A stretch of DNA of 64,000 bases from Dermatophagoides farinae (Eukaryota; Arthropoda; Arachnida; Sarcoptiformes; Pyroglyphidae). The stretch spans positions 1,426,001 to 1,490,000 of the forward strand of contig NC_134681.1 in assembly GCF_024713945.1 (NCBI RefSeq), read 5' to 3'. Position 1 is the first letter of the stretch; each line of letters begins with the position of its first letter. This document shows positions 14,697 through 28,299 of this stretch, in pieces. The notes under the pieces are model-generated. The model ran no database searches. It saw nothing but the letters and a program-made list of their open reading frames with translations, and was not told the origin of the DNA. Made by a program: the position numbers and the translations under genes.

Positions 14697-15635
14697 CAAT
14701 CAGGACAGAGAATCTGTTATCCGTTTTTCATTTATTTCTGTTTTGTTCTTGTTGTTGTTGTTTTTGTTTTTTTTTCGTTCGTCTTAACAATGATGATGAT
14801 GATGATGTCATTATATTATTATATTCGATTCGTCAGCCAAAAGATAGAATGAAAAAGTCAATGTTGAGATGTGTTTTGTTTCTATTTGATCAAACAGCTC
14901 AAAAAATTCAATATGAATCGCATATGTGCGACAAAAAAAAAAACATAGATTCAAAGATCATCATCATTATCATTTTGATCAAGGAATTTTTTTTTTGTTA
15001 CAATATCACCATAGTAGGTAATAATAATGAACAAATTTTTTCTTGATTTTTTTTTCTTTGGAAAATTAAATTATTCATTATTATGATTATCATCATGATC
15101 TTTCTGTCTCTCTGTGATCAGGATGTCAATTTTTTTTTTGTTTTCAAATAAAATATCCGGAATCATTATTATCAATATATATTATGAGAAAATTGAATCC
15201 AGGTGGTAAATTTTATTCATATATAGAGACAATGTTATTATTAATAGCTAGCTAGTCTAAAAAAAGAGGAATTGAGTATACGATAATATTATGATGAGAA
15301 GGAAATTCCTGATGATGAAATTTGATATTATGATTAGCAATGCAAGCAAACAACAAAAGAACTTTTTACATTCTCGAAATTTTTTGTTTTCATTCTTTTT
15401 ATCAAACAAACACAAACCACCCTCACAACCAAAAAAAAAGGTATCAGCCCATCATATTTGAAAGAATTTAATTGCCGTTTCATGACTTTATTCAATTAGT
15501 TGTAGTTTTTTTTTCTATCGTCAATTCTCTCATTGTTTCGTTGTCATTGGTTTGTTTCAATAATCATCAATAATGATCATTGTCATTTTTTTTTGTTGGT
15601 TCGGAATCGTCCGCTCTATTCTTTATTCTATACAG

Positions 15636-15770
15636 AATTTCAATTTTCAAACGAATAAATTGTATCAAATTCAATAGAAAATCAAATTCATTACGTGAAT
15701 ATAATGTTCATTGTCAATATTCATATGAATTGTATTGCATAATGAAAAAGTTTTGGTTCATTCCATGTTG
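15636..15770 (+). other. Orphan exon-like block in the gene desert
   Basis: This 135-bp block is unique sequence within repeat DNA. It is preceded by a pyrimidine-rich acceptor-like TTCTTTATTCTATACAG and followed by the donor-like GTAAAT. One frame is open throughout. It reads ISIFKRINCIKFNRKSNSLR, then EYNVHCQYSYELYCIMKKFW and FIPC, with the synonymous codons typical of genes here, and it meets a stop only inside the putative intron. No domain is recognised. It could be an upstream exon of the Ig gene at 24288, part of an unlisted gene, a non-coding RNA exon, or chance. Confidence 0.25.
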
Positions 15771-18700
15771 GTAAATTTTTTTTCTGATCAGTCATTGTTT
15801 CAAATGAAAATGTTTCTACTATTGTCATTTGTGTGATTGTGGAATTTGAAAAAAAAAAATACAAACGAATTTTATTTCTCTCCCTCTCTCTCTCTATTTA
15901 TTTATTTTGTTTCTTGGGATTTGGTTGATTGGGTTTTTTTTCATATGGATTCTCTTGAATATAGAGAATCGGATTATCATCAACCAGACCATTGAATCGA
16001 GCTGCTTTTGATTTGTTTTTTTTTGTTTGTTTGTTTGTTTATTTGTTTGTTAGTTTTATGAGAATCCATCATTTCATGATTCTTTTTGGTTATAACGATT
16101 ATTATCATCATTATTATTTGGTGGTATTCAAGAATTGAAAACAATCACACAGAACACAATCGGATTTTATTTTTTTTTCATTCTCTTTTTTCCTGGCCAA
16201 AAATACAAGAATGTAACTCATATATGTCCTCCTGTGATTCTGCAACAACCAGAGAAAAAAGACAAATTTTGTTTGCTTGTTTGTCTGTTCGTTTCATTGT
16301 TTTTATTTCAAAACGAGAAAAAAATAATGATACAACCAAACCGAATGATTTGATCTTCTTTTCTTTAGTTTTCGAAAGTTAAATCGATTTGGATTCTTTT
16401 TTTTTTCTTTCTTTACGTTTTCATCGTTATCGATAACAAACCAGATGATAATAAAAAATAATAACCATTTGTGTCAGATGATTGAACAAATAAATAAACA
16501 AACCGAATCGAACAGAATCGAACCAAACTGAATGGATCGGAACCTAATACGAAAATTTCAATATTATCGAATTTGACTTATTGACAAGAATTTGTGTGGA
16601 CAAAAATTAAATCACAAACCACCACTGTTACCATCAACATTGGCCATCACCATCATTATTATTATTATGGCCATCTATCACTACTACTGTCCCCTGTTAA
16701 ACCTTACTAACGAACTAGCCAAATTGGAAAAAAAATTGCAAATAATATTTTTCTACAATGTAGAAATAATCAGGATATGCGAAAATTGAATCTGGGTAGA
16801 CAACATCGACGACGACGACGACGAAGGCGAAAAAAAAACCAAAAACAAATAAATTTTCTATTACAAACGTAAATGTGTAAATCCTGAATGCGAGAGAATG
16901 AAAAAAAAACAACAACAGTGAAACTGTTCTAAAACTAAAACTAAAAACAAAAATAGCCATTGCAAACTATTGGCTATCGTGTCTCAATACATTATTATTT
17001 CAATGTTTTGTTTTGTTTTTTTTTTGCTTCTTTTTCATAGGTTCCCGGGTTTTTGTTTTGGGTGTTGATGTGTGTGTGTGTGATGAAATTTTTGTCTTTA
17101 TTTATTTTTTTTTTCATTTTGTGCTATGGACACATTCGTTGTTTTTATATTGGATAGTAGAGATTCTCTTCCTGGTCTGTTGGTTTATTTATTTATTTCT
17201 ACGGCTTTAGAGATTGTTTTTTTTATTTCTTTTTTTTTCTTGGATGTATGTGTGTGTGTGTGTGACCATAATCATCATCATCAACACAGAGAAAAAAAAA
17301 CACATTCATTTTGGAGTTAAGAGAAAAAAAAACATAAAGCCATCTCTCTCTCTCACTCTCTCATTAGCTCACAATTGAGATTGAAACAAATTCCATCGTA
17401 TTGAATGATCAAATCATGGATTCATGCAGACCATCTGAGACACATAAAATAGGATGTAAGCAATCATCACGATCGTCATCATCATCATCATCATCATCAT
17501 AATCATGGTTTTTTTATGATGATGATGATCATGGCTCTGACATTGTTATTTATGGATGTGTGTGTGTGTGTAGTATTTCATTTCAAAAAAAAAAAAAATT
17601 GTAAATGACAATAACAAATAATAATGGGTAGGATTTTTTTTTGTTGTCTTTAATTCCTGGTTCCAATGATAATGACGACGATGATCATGATGATGATGAT
17701 GATGATGATGATGGAGATAACGCGGTAAAATCTTTGATGATCATCATCGCATTACATCACATCATATATTATTAGCTTTAAATTGCTGACCATCATTCTT
17801 GAAATTATGTTTTGTGAATGGTCAGTGAAAGAGAATTTTGTGTTTTTGTTTTCCTAATGTTTGGTGCTCGATGTTCGGTGTTTGTGTGTGTGTGTGTGTG
17901 TGTGACACTCCTTATAGTCGATGGACAGTATCAATATTGTGTCAGATGTGTGTTTACCATGTGTGTTTTTTTTCAAGTGTCCCAGAATTTATTCTGGTTT
18001 TGTGTTAATTTTTTTTCTTGTAACTGCTACAACTGCAACTATTATTATTACTACTACTATTACTACCACTGGTGTTGTTTGGATCAAATTTATGCTACTG
18101 AAATTCTTGTTATCGTTGGTTGTTGATAAAACTTGAAAAAAATAATAATAAATGCCATTTAATAAGTAAAAATGTTAGGAACCCTATGTTTCTCTTTCTA
18201 ACTTTGTTGTTGTTGTTGTTGTCGTTATTGGCTATTTATACTTGAGATTTCAGATATAATTTTCTTCCTTTTCACATCCTTTTTTTCGATATTCTCTGTG
18301 TATCTTTGTGATTCCATATGTATTGGAATATAAATAAAGAATATCAGGACATCCACACATACACACACACACACAAACATTGAGAATCTGATTCATTTAT
18401 TTTTCCTGTTCATTCAATCTCTATAACTAGTGCTATCAAAAATTTTTTTTTTCACCCGAAGTAAAAAAAAAAATAAATAAATAAATAAATTGGTGGACAT
18501 TCTATGCGACCACACCACCACATATCCAAGCGAATAAGAACTGACTGACTGACTGACTGACTGAAAAAAATTTACTCAATTTCATTCAGTTATTATTCTG
18601 TATAACTGTATATGGATATGACAAGAACAGAAAGTGTCAATGACTGTATATAAACAAAATTCTTTACACTAGAATAGTATTCTCTTTTTTTTCTCTATAT

Positions 18701-21700
18701 ATACGTATTTAATGAATGGAAATAACAAAAAATATTTTCGAATGAACAAACTGCATACTTATTACAAGAAAATTGTAATAATAAGGAATTTTTTGTTTTT
18801 CATTTTCGTAACGACAATCAACCATCTAATAGTACAATGGACAAGACTGATAAGTTGTAATTTTTTTTGTGTGTGTTTATAAGAATCAGACAGACAATCA
18901 GCTATAAAAAATACAACAAGCATCTGAAAAATCCTATTAAAAACCATTTGAATTATGACCACCACCACCACTACCATCGCCAACATTTGCTATCATACTT
19001 GAACTTTGGACACTATGAATTCTTTAGTCCGTTCTTAATCATCGTCATCATCAGTAACAAGAACAACAACAACAACAACAAAACTGATTCTCTAAATTCT
19101 GTTAGTTTTTATTCTGTATGATAAACTGAAAGAATATTCTTTGAAATGATAAACTACAAGGAGAAAAAAAAATAAAATTACTTGTTGTTGTTGTTGCTGC
19201 TACTGTGTGTGTTGGATACCAAACTTTGTTTGTTTGTTTGTTTGTTGGCATTGGATACTGATTAGACTCAATGATCAATGGGCCAATTATGACCAAATGG
19301 TCATATTTGTTTGTTTGCATTTTTTTATTTTTATTTTGCAAATAATCTGTGTCTACAGCATTCATTCATTCATTCCTTCCTTCATTTATTTATTTGGTCA
19401 ATTGAATTATTTTCTCGTTTTCTTTCTCAATATGTGTGTGATATGTGTATTCGTGATTTTTGTGATTGTCACAAAATTTTAAAGATAGACAGAGCAATAG
19501 AAAATACTGGTTGGTTTCCATATTTTTTTCTACTTATTGGCCCATTACTGTTTAGATATGGAGAAAAAAAATATTCGAATTCATTCAAAAGGAAAATCCG
19601 TATTGATGCTAGAAGAAAAATGGTAAATGGCCGCAATAATCTGAATATAATCAAACTTTTTTTTTCATTCGGGCAAAAAAAAAAAATAGAATTTTCAATA
19701 CATAATCACCATAAATGTGATTGTGTGTGTGTGTGTGTATGAGTGAACAACAATTCAAGTGTGTAAATTATCGTCCAGTGGAAATAAAAATAAAAATAAA
19801 AAATAAAAAAAATTCATCCATTTATATTCAACTTGAATTCCATTACTCCCAATATACACACATACCAAAAATTGTCATTGAATTGTAAAGAGCAAGAGAG
19901 AAACGTTTTTTTTAAATTATCATCATTATTATGATTATTATTATGGCCGTACAGAAAAAAAATAAATAAATAAATCCTTATAATTCTATATATGCCATTC
20001 TGGTATTGTCGCTGATACAAATAATCATTGCCAGCCATAAACGATAACGAATAAATACGGTATTGAATGAATTTTCATTTCAATAACCATATTTTTATTT
20101 ATGATTTCAACAACAACATCAAAAACTGGCATTTTTTTTCTTGAGATTTTAAGAAAAAAAAAATCATCACCATCATCATCATAACCGGATTCCGGATTGA
20201 ATCGGTTTATATATATATATATATCGGACATCAATCATGATAACAAAAAAATTTTTGTTTGTTTGAACAAACAAAAAATTTTTCCAATTTTTTTTTCTCT
20301 ATTTCCACTGTTCAATGACCCGATGATGAATCTTTACATTTTTCGACAAATAGACAAACAAAACAAAAAATAGAAAACAACAAAAAAAATGCTTCAAATG
20401 ATGATGATGATGATGATAATGGAAAAAAACAGAAGAACGAAAACAAACGAAAATTAATCTTTCCACCGTTAGGTAGTAGTGGTAATAATAGTGATGATAA
20501 ACTAATACTATCAATATACAACAATCATTTACAAGTTTTGATGACAATGTTTACAGTGGGAAAAAAAATGAACTGTATTTGTGTATGTGTGTGTGTGTGT
20601 GCATATGACAGGTGTCAAAATTTAATGTATGACTGTGTGTGTAGATAGATAGAGAGAGAGAGAGAAAGCAAAATATTAAAAAAAAATTGAAATATCATGT
20701 TCAACAACCATAATATTTACAACAACAACAACAACAACAACAACAAAACTGGCTAACTGACTGAAAAATTTTTTTTTCTTCCTGAATCACAATTCAAATT
20801 TGAATTCAACGAACCAACATTGAATTAAAAAAAAAATGGATAAAATGGTGAAAAATGTTGTGTGAAATTTTGAATGGTGGGATAAGGCCAACAAAAAAAA
20901 AATTGATAAATAAAAATCCCAACAAGAACTGAAGAGAAAAAAAGATGAAAAACTAAGAAAATAAGTCCCAATAGTCAAATTTCAAATTTTTTTCATTTAA
21001 TGTTTGTCGATGTGTGTTTGTTTGTGTGTGTGTGTGTTCACATTGTGTACGATTCCGTATTCGATAAGAATAATTTTCTTCTCGCTTCACAAAATATATA
21101 TATATATATATAAAATACTGATCTATCATTGAAGATGAAGATGAAGTGAAAGAGAAAAAAAAAATATTGTTGAAATCGACAGAGAAAACCATCTGAGAGA
21201 TTGAAGTACAGAACTGAATAGTGAACAAAAAAAAAAAACAAACCAAAAACCAAAAACGAGATAAAGTTGTCACAAGTCAAATGATGATGATGATGATGAA
21301 AAAAAAATTTTTTCTGATTTTTTTTTTGTTATTCCTGCTAAACTAACGAGAATCAAGAATCTCAATATATAACAAAAGAATGTCATTTCTATTTTTTTTT
21401 TTTTCATGTGCGAATGAGAATGCAAAAGTCACATGAGACAACCAGTGAGGGGAAAAAAAAGATTCATTGAATATGGAAAATGAACAAAAAACAAAAAAAA
21501 AAAATTTGTCCCGATTCCACATATTTGAATTTCGAATACAATTGATGATTATGGGCCAATTCCATTTCAATTTCAAGAATTTTTTTTTCTCATTTTCATT
21601 TTTTTTTCATTGTTTATTTTTTTTTGCTTTTGTTTTGTTTTGTTTTCCAGATAAAACTGGAACTAATGACGAAAAATTCATTGCATTTTTTTTCCTAATG

Positions 21701-21912
21701 GTTACCACAGTAACAAATGAAGTTTTCATAATTTTTGTCGCTAGATAAAAAAAAAGTAGTGCCCTTTAAATGATGATAATCATCATCATCATCATCATCA
21801 TCATTATTGATAGAGCTTGAAAAAAAGGTGTACAAAGTTCGTTCGTTCGTCGGTTAGTTTTTCTCTTCCAAATACTATGCACAGTTGCCGAGTTTGTCAA
21901 AACGGTTATGAT

Positions 21913-21940
21913 CGACGACGACGACGACGACGACGACGAC
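21913..21940. repeat. (CGA)n microsatellite
   Basis: About nine CGA units, an unusual GC-rich triplet array in this AT-rich window. Confidence 0.9.
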
Positions 21941-23226
21941 AACAAAAATCGATTGATTGATTTTTTTTGCCGTTGAAAAAAAAAACTTTTCAAATGAACA
22001 AAAAAAACCGAGCAATCATTTTCATTGTTTGGTTTTTTTTCCACTGTGTTCACGAACAAACACACACATTGATCCATAGATAATGATCCAGGAATGTTTT
22101 TTTTTCACTTTTTGAATTTTGGAATTTCTTTTTTTTATAATGATTGCAACCATGAAACAAAAAAGAAAAATAAACAGCTTTTTTCACCCGAAGAAAAAAA
22201 AACATTACGCATAAAGTTTTACCTGAAATTTTTTTTTTTTTTTGGTTTTTCAAATGATTATTCATCATCAACTTTTCATTTTTTTTTTCACCGAAAAAAA
22301 ATCGATTTCTTTCTCTATTTCTTTGCTCAAATGACAAATTATTGAAGAAAAATTTTTAAAATTTCAAATTCAAAAATGCAAATGATTCGACATACGCAAA
22401 CACACACGACCAGACTGATTTCATGTATCTGCAGTGAATAACAAAAAAAAAAAAAAAAATGAATACGAATAATGACTATTGAAGACTAAATTCTTTTTCA
22501 TCTATTTTCGTCAATTCTGTCTCACTCTCTCTCCGTTTGTTTGTTTGTGTTCATTGAGTAGATATTTATTCATCAAGTAATTAGTACCATCATCATCATC
22601 ATCATCGTCATTTGATTAGAATCTTTTGCATTCACAAAAGTTGAAAATTTTTTTTTTACACTCAATTCATTTGAAAATTCTGTCAAAAAATATCCAATGA
22701 TTGTATGATATTAGTAAACCAGAAAAAAAATTCATGTTATGTGTGTGTGTGTGTGAGAATTTGCGTGAGATGTGCATCATATAATTTCACATTGATGATG
22801 ATGATGATGATGATGGTATAGTTGTGTTGTGTTGTGATGTGCTACTGCTTCATAGCCACCATTATCAATTCGAATGTTTAGTGTGTTGAAAACAAAAACA
22901 AAAAAAATTTTATTTGGCAATGGAAAATGAACAACAAAAAAATCTTTTTCTTCTGCCATTCGATGAGAGAGAATTGTTTAAAGAAAAACAAAAAAAAATT
23001 TCATCCAAAATGATGATGGTGATAATTGCTCTGTAATAATGATGATGATCATCATCATCATCATCATTATAGCAACCCATAATTTTATTCACAGTCAAAA
23101 CAAATGAAGATGCCAAAAGGCATAAAGAAAAAAGAGCTAGATAGAGAGAGAGAGGAAGGCTTTGATTTTTGAAATTTGAGTTTTAAAATGAAAAACAAAA
23201 ACAAAAATTAAAATTCAAATAAAACG

Positions 23227-23257
<31 letters not shown>

Positions 23258-23374
23258 AATTTTTTGGCAATGTTCACCAAGCTACCAATCAACTGAATGA
23301 ATGAATGAATGGCTGTTTTATTGTTCTTTTTATTTTGTTCGTTGTATAGTTGACTAGGTTTTTGTTTTCATTGC

Positions 23375-23375
<1 letters not shown>

Positions 23376-23416
<41 letters not shown>
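23376..23416. repeat. (GTT)n microsatellite
   Basis: About 13 perfect GTT units followed by GTCAGG. Confidence 0.95.
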
Positions 23417-24287
23417 CAGGGTTGATTGAATTCAAATTTTTTGTTTTGTTTTATTTCTGTATTACTTGTTTGAATTTTGAATAATAACAACAACAACAAC
23501 AAAATTCATCATTTTTATCTTGATTTTCATCATCATCATCATCATATATATATTAATTAATTGTTTTTTTTCTTTTCTTTTTTTTCTTCCAATTTATTAC
23601 CAGGATCCCTCTGTGTGTTACCATCAAAATGATATATGTTGAACATCCATCGAGAGACAATTTTTTTTTATTCTCACTTCTCTCATATCACATCGAAAAT
23701 GTGTGTAAATAACGACTTTTTTTCTGTGCATTTCTCATTCTAGGCATTGCTCTAGATTGATTTTGTGTACGTGTGTGTGTTTTGTATTTGGATTTTGTTG
23801 GCGGCAGACATTAAATAAAAAATGAATAAATGAATGGCAAAAAAAAAATTGTCAACCTAAGCAAAAACAAAAACAAAAATTCATCGTCAATTTTTTTTTT
23901 TTTTTTTGGTGTGTGCTTGTCAAAAAACAAAACAAAAAAAAACTTTGCAAATGAGAAACACATTTGGAATTCTGTGAAAAAATAAAAACATTAAACTAAA
24001 AAAAAAAAAAAATTGAAATAAATGAATTTGTCGTCTCTGAAATTATGTTCATCATCAACATTATTATTCAATTTCAGCAGAATATTCATCATAATCATCA
24101 TAATCAACGATAAACATGACACGAAATTCTGTATGAAAGTGATATTTAGATATATGGACCACGAAAAAAAAATTTTTTTTTTTTTTGTCACCAACATCAT
24201 GGCTCAAATATCGACAATTGGTTGTTGTTGTTGTTGTTTTTTTTAGTGACGATTCTTGACAACAGAAATTCATTATAAAACAAAAAA

Positions 24288-26701
24288 ATGAAAATTATGG
24301 AAAAAATTCCTGAATATTGTCCATTGAATTATAATAATAATGATGATGGTGATAATAAAAACGACAAAAATGAACAAGAATTGTTCACATCAGCCATTGA
24401 TAATGATATAATTAGACATTCGACAATAACAACATCAACAATGGACACTTGTTGTTATCGTTCACCATCATCATCATGTTTAAGATGTTGGCCATGTTTA
24501 TCATTTAATAATTATCATTATTTATTATTATCATTTCCCGTGACGTCCATTATAACATTTGATCATCACCATCATCGTTATCATTATAATGATCAATTAA
24601 TTCCACCATGGTGCCAAATATTAACATCAACAACAACATTATCCATTATGGTACCCTATATTCATCATCATCATCATCATTATCGTTATTCCATTATTCA
24701 AATGATAATAATGATGACCATCAAATTGATGATAATTTTAATGTTTAAAATCTTAGATTCATCATGGAAACATATCATGAATTATAGAAAATTGAAAATC
24801 AACAACAACAACAACTACAACAACGATAAAATAAAACAACAACAACAACAACATATCGATGATGATGATAAATTAATTAGAATAAATGATAATATTGATG
24901 ATAATGAAAAAAATCGAGCTTTAAATATTCAAAAAACCTCATCACCATCATCATCATCATCATCATTAATTAATTATTATAATAAAAATTATCATTATTT
25001 TCCTATTAAAAATTACATTTATCCATTATTATCGAAATCAACCAGTGGTCATCAACATAATTCATTACGGATGAATAATGAAAAATATTGCAATACAAGT
25101 GATTCAATTAGTTCGTTAGTAACCACAAATATCCATCATCATCATCATCATCATCAAAATAATGGACATTATTATTTGGCAAAATTTGTGATCATTATGA
25201 TGATGATTATTATGACCATCAATCGATTTGGTAAGTGTTTTTTTTTTCTTTTCCTTTCAATTCTACTATTATTGTCGCTGTCATTGTTTCGATTATTTTA
25301 TTGTTTATAATTTTATCTCTGTTGTTGTTGTTGTTGATGCCGAACACACTTATACACTATCTATCTGTATAGAATAATTTATAATTGATGATGATGATGA
25401 TTGTTGTTGTTGTTGTTGATCCATTCAATTTTCGATTTTTCTTTTTTGTTCTGCCAAATTGCAACGAGAAATCAGTATTATAACCAAAATCTAATAGAAT
25501 TACCATCATCATCATCATCATCATTGTTTTGACATGTACAGTGATGGATGATTGTATCGATCATTGAATGAAATTGTTTTTTTTTTCACTTTCACTTGCT
25601 TTCTATATCGGACAAACCATTAAGAATGAGGAGTGGTAACAAAAAGTGCATAATATTTCACTCTCTCTCTCTCTTTCATTTATGGTTTTGATTCCGGTAT
25701 CGGGTATCATCATCATCATCATCATCTTTTTTTTTCTTTGTTTTGTCTCAAAATCATCATTACACATTGTATTGTGATGTTGAACAATTTTTTTTCTAGT
25801 TTCCGGATATATTTTTTTGTTTTTTTCTCATCATAATTGTCTGACAATCTTTTTTTCGAACTATTCTGATCCATCCATCTAATATGTTGATAGGATCATC
25901 ACACCGTTTATAATGGTCATCAAGTTGTTTATGACAAACATTCACACATGCACACACACACACTTGACACATTAATTCAAATGGAAAAAAAACGGCCATG
26001 CGTTCAACGTTCGGTTGAGAATTGTGTAATTTTTTTTTTGCTGTTTCCAATGATTCCTGATTAATTCAAGGAATTTGAAGGAATAAAAATAAAAGAACTT
26101 TGAATGAACCAAAAAAAAAAATTTCTGTTTTGTTCTTAACTTTATTCTATTGACTTTCTGCTTTGAGTATGTAAAAATAAAAAAAGGCAAACATTAATTC
26201 CAGAGCAAGCAGAAAAAAACCGGAATTGAAATCGGAAAAAGAAAGTTTTTTTTTTCATTCCTTAAAGTCTGATTCTGTATTTGTGACACACACACACACA
26301 CACATACACACAAATGGATCTCTGGAACATTCTATAGAACCGAGAAAGATGGAGAAAAAGCAAAAAAAAAACACTGGCTGATTTGAATCAGTCTTCTGGG
26401 GTCCATGAATACAATGTTGGCATTTAAATATAAATAACAAAACAAAAAAACTTTGAATTTAGAGTTTGCATCATTTTGAGTGTTTTTTTTTCTTTTTTTT
26501 TGTTTTGTTTAAATTCTAATTATAATTTTAAATAAATTCTTTCAGTTTTTTTATCGCATTTTTGATGAGCGAATTTTTTTCAAAAAAAAAAAAAACGAAC
26601 AAATAAACATTCCATCACTGGCGGAATTGATGAAAAGTAAAATTCTCTCAATTCTGCCAAAAATAATGTGTGTGTGTGTGTGTGTATACTCTTGCGATTT
26701 C

Positions 26702-26739
<38 letters not shown>

Positions 26740-27482
26740 GAAGAGAAGAAAAAAAACTTCATTTTTATTATTGTCATCATCATCATAATCATTTGATTCT
26801 AGCCATATATAAATAATATAGTTCACTGATGATCATCAAGATGATTATATATGAAACTTGTCTTTCAATTTTGATGACAATGATGTTCTGTGTGTGTGTG
26901 TGTCTTCGATCTCTTCTTTTCTGGAATCTGGAATCGAGATCAATTGACAAACAAAAAGAAAAAAAAATTTCTTCTTTGATATAAAAAAAATAGAAATAAT
27001 TATATGGACAATCAATCGTTGTAAATGAATATAATGTTGTCCATAAAAAAATGTCTATGTATGTGTGTATTATGGGAATGTTGGAAAAAAAAACTTTTTT
27101 TTTCCAATAAAGAAATATTTCGGCCGAAAAACAATGACAATGGCCATGTTGATGATGATGATGATGATCATATATATGGTGATAAAGACAAAAATGTGAT
27201 TTCGATTTTGATTTACTGGTCGTTGTTGTTGTTGTTGTTGTTGTCGCACAACGATAAATTCCTTTTTTTTTGTTTTTGCTTTTGCTTTTTTTTTATATAA
27301 TTCATTCGATAGACCGATAATAATAAATATCACGAGAGAAAAAAAAAAGTTTACCCGAAAATTCCAAAATTCTTTGATTCTCATCATCATCATCATCAAA
27401 AGACATCATCGCACACACACACATTACATCACCCACATTACAAATCATCATCATCGATGGACTTAATCTTTTTTTTTCTTTT

Positions 27483-27556
<74 letters not shown>

Positions 27557-28267
27557 TATTGTCTATCTATTTGGGCAATCAATTTTCTTTTTTGTTTTTT
27601 TCCGTATCAAGATAGATATTAGGATAGAATCAGTAAATTGAAATGTACGACAATATCGATGGTATCGATGATGACGATGATTAATATTGACTAATATGGA
27701 ATTTTTTTTTTGCTCCACATTTCTTTTTTCCATTAATTTAAATTGATTTCTTTGTAAAACAAAACAAAACAAAAAAAATTCCATTTTTTATTTGAAAAAC
27801 AAAAAATATTTTTTCAAAGGTAAATTCTTACTTTCTATTCCTACATTCTGATCATCAGAATTTTTTTTTATTTCGTTTAAATTTGAGTTCCGAATACTAG
27901 AAAAAAAATATTTCAATTCCAATGTTCCAGTGGACCGAACTAGAACTAGAACTTTTGGTTTATTTTTTTTTTCGTAGGAATTTTGTTTTTTTTTTCATTC
28001 TTGTCATTTTTGTGTGTGTGTGTGTGTGTATAAAATAACATTGTGCCTGTCAAATTGAATGGATTCTGCTGCTGCTGCTGCTGTTGTTGTTGATGATGAG
28101 GATGATGATGTCAGTACGAATGAAATGAAAAGGAATGGAGAGAAAAAAAAATGTTCAAAAATTCCATTCGGTAATTCCTTTGGGCTTTTTTTGTTTTGTT
28201 TTGCTTCCAATAGAATTTTTTCCTCTAAACTACTAAAAACATGAACTCTCAACTTTCAACTATCAAT

Positions 28268-28299
<32 letters not shown>

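Larger units (their letters stand above)
123..15635. other. Long repeat-rich stretch without a recognisable gene
   Basis: I see no supportable coding exon here. Open frames in this stretch translate microsatellites: GT gives Cys/Val, CAT/ATG gives His/Met/Ile, and A or T runs give Lys/Phe. The stretch holds dozens of CAT, GTT, GT, TC and TTTG arrays and A/T homopolymers, plus an 80-bp tandem duplication at 6331-6480. A block of unique sequence at 11980-12110 lacks convincing splice signals in frame. The stretch is probably intergenic or regulatory DNA between the left-edge gene and the Ig gene. Confidence 0.6.
15771..24287. other. Repeat-rich stretch upstream of the Ig-domain gene
   Basis: Mostly CAT/ATG, GTT/CAA, GT and A/T arrays. 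Small unique islands near 16180-16260 and 19490-19640 have short open frames but no pair of splice signals I would defend. No gene is called. The last part should contain the promoter and 5' UTR of the Ig gene, but I cannot place them. Confidence 0.5.

Noticed and set aside
16180-16262. Open phrase GQKYKNVTHICPPVILQQPE
   Set aside because: Short, with no donor site in a suitable place; could be chance.
16495-16550. Degenerate AACCGAATCGAAC repeats
   Set aside because: Only a few imperfect units; no array structure or spacer pattern of CRISPR type.
19487-19640. Open phrase GWFPYFFLLIGPLLFRYGEK followed by a basic stretch
   Set aside because: No reliable splice signals and no partner exon; the hydrophobic part follows T-rich DNA.
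251-24000. Many 60-130 codon open frames rich in Met, His, Ile, Val, Cys, Lys or Phe
   Set aside because: They translate CAT/ATG, GTT, GT and A/T repeats, have no domain wording, and often occur on both strands at the same place.
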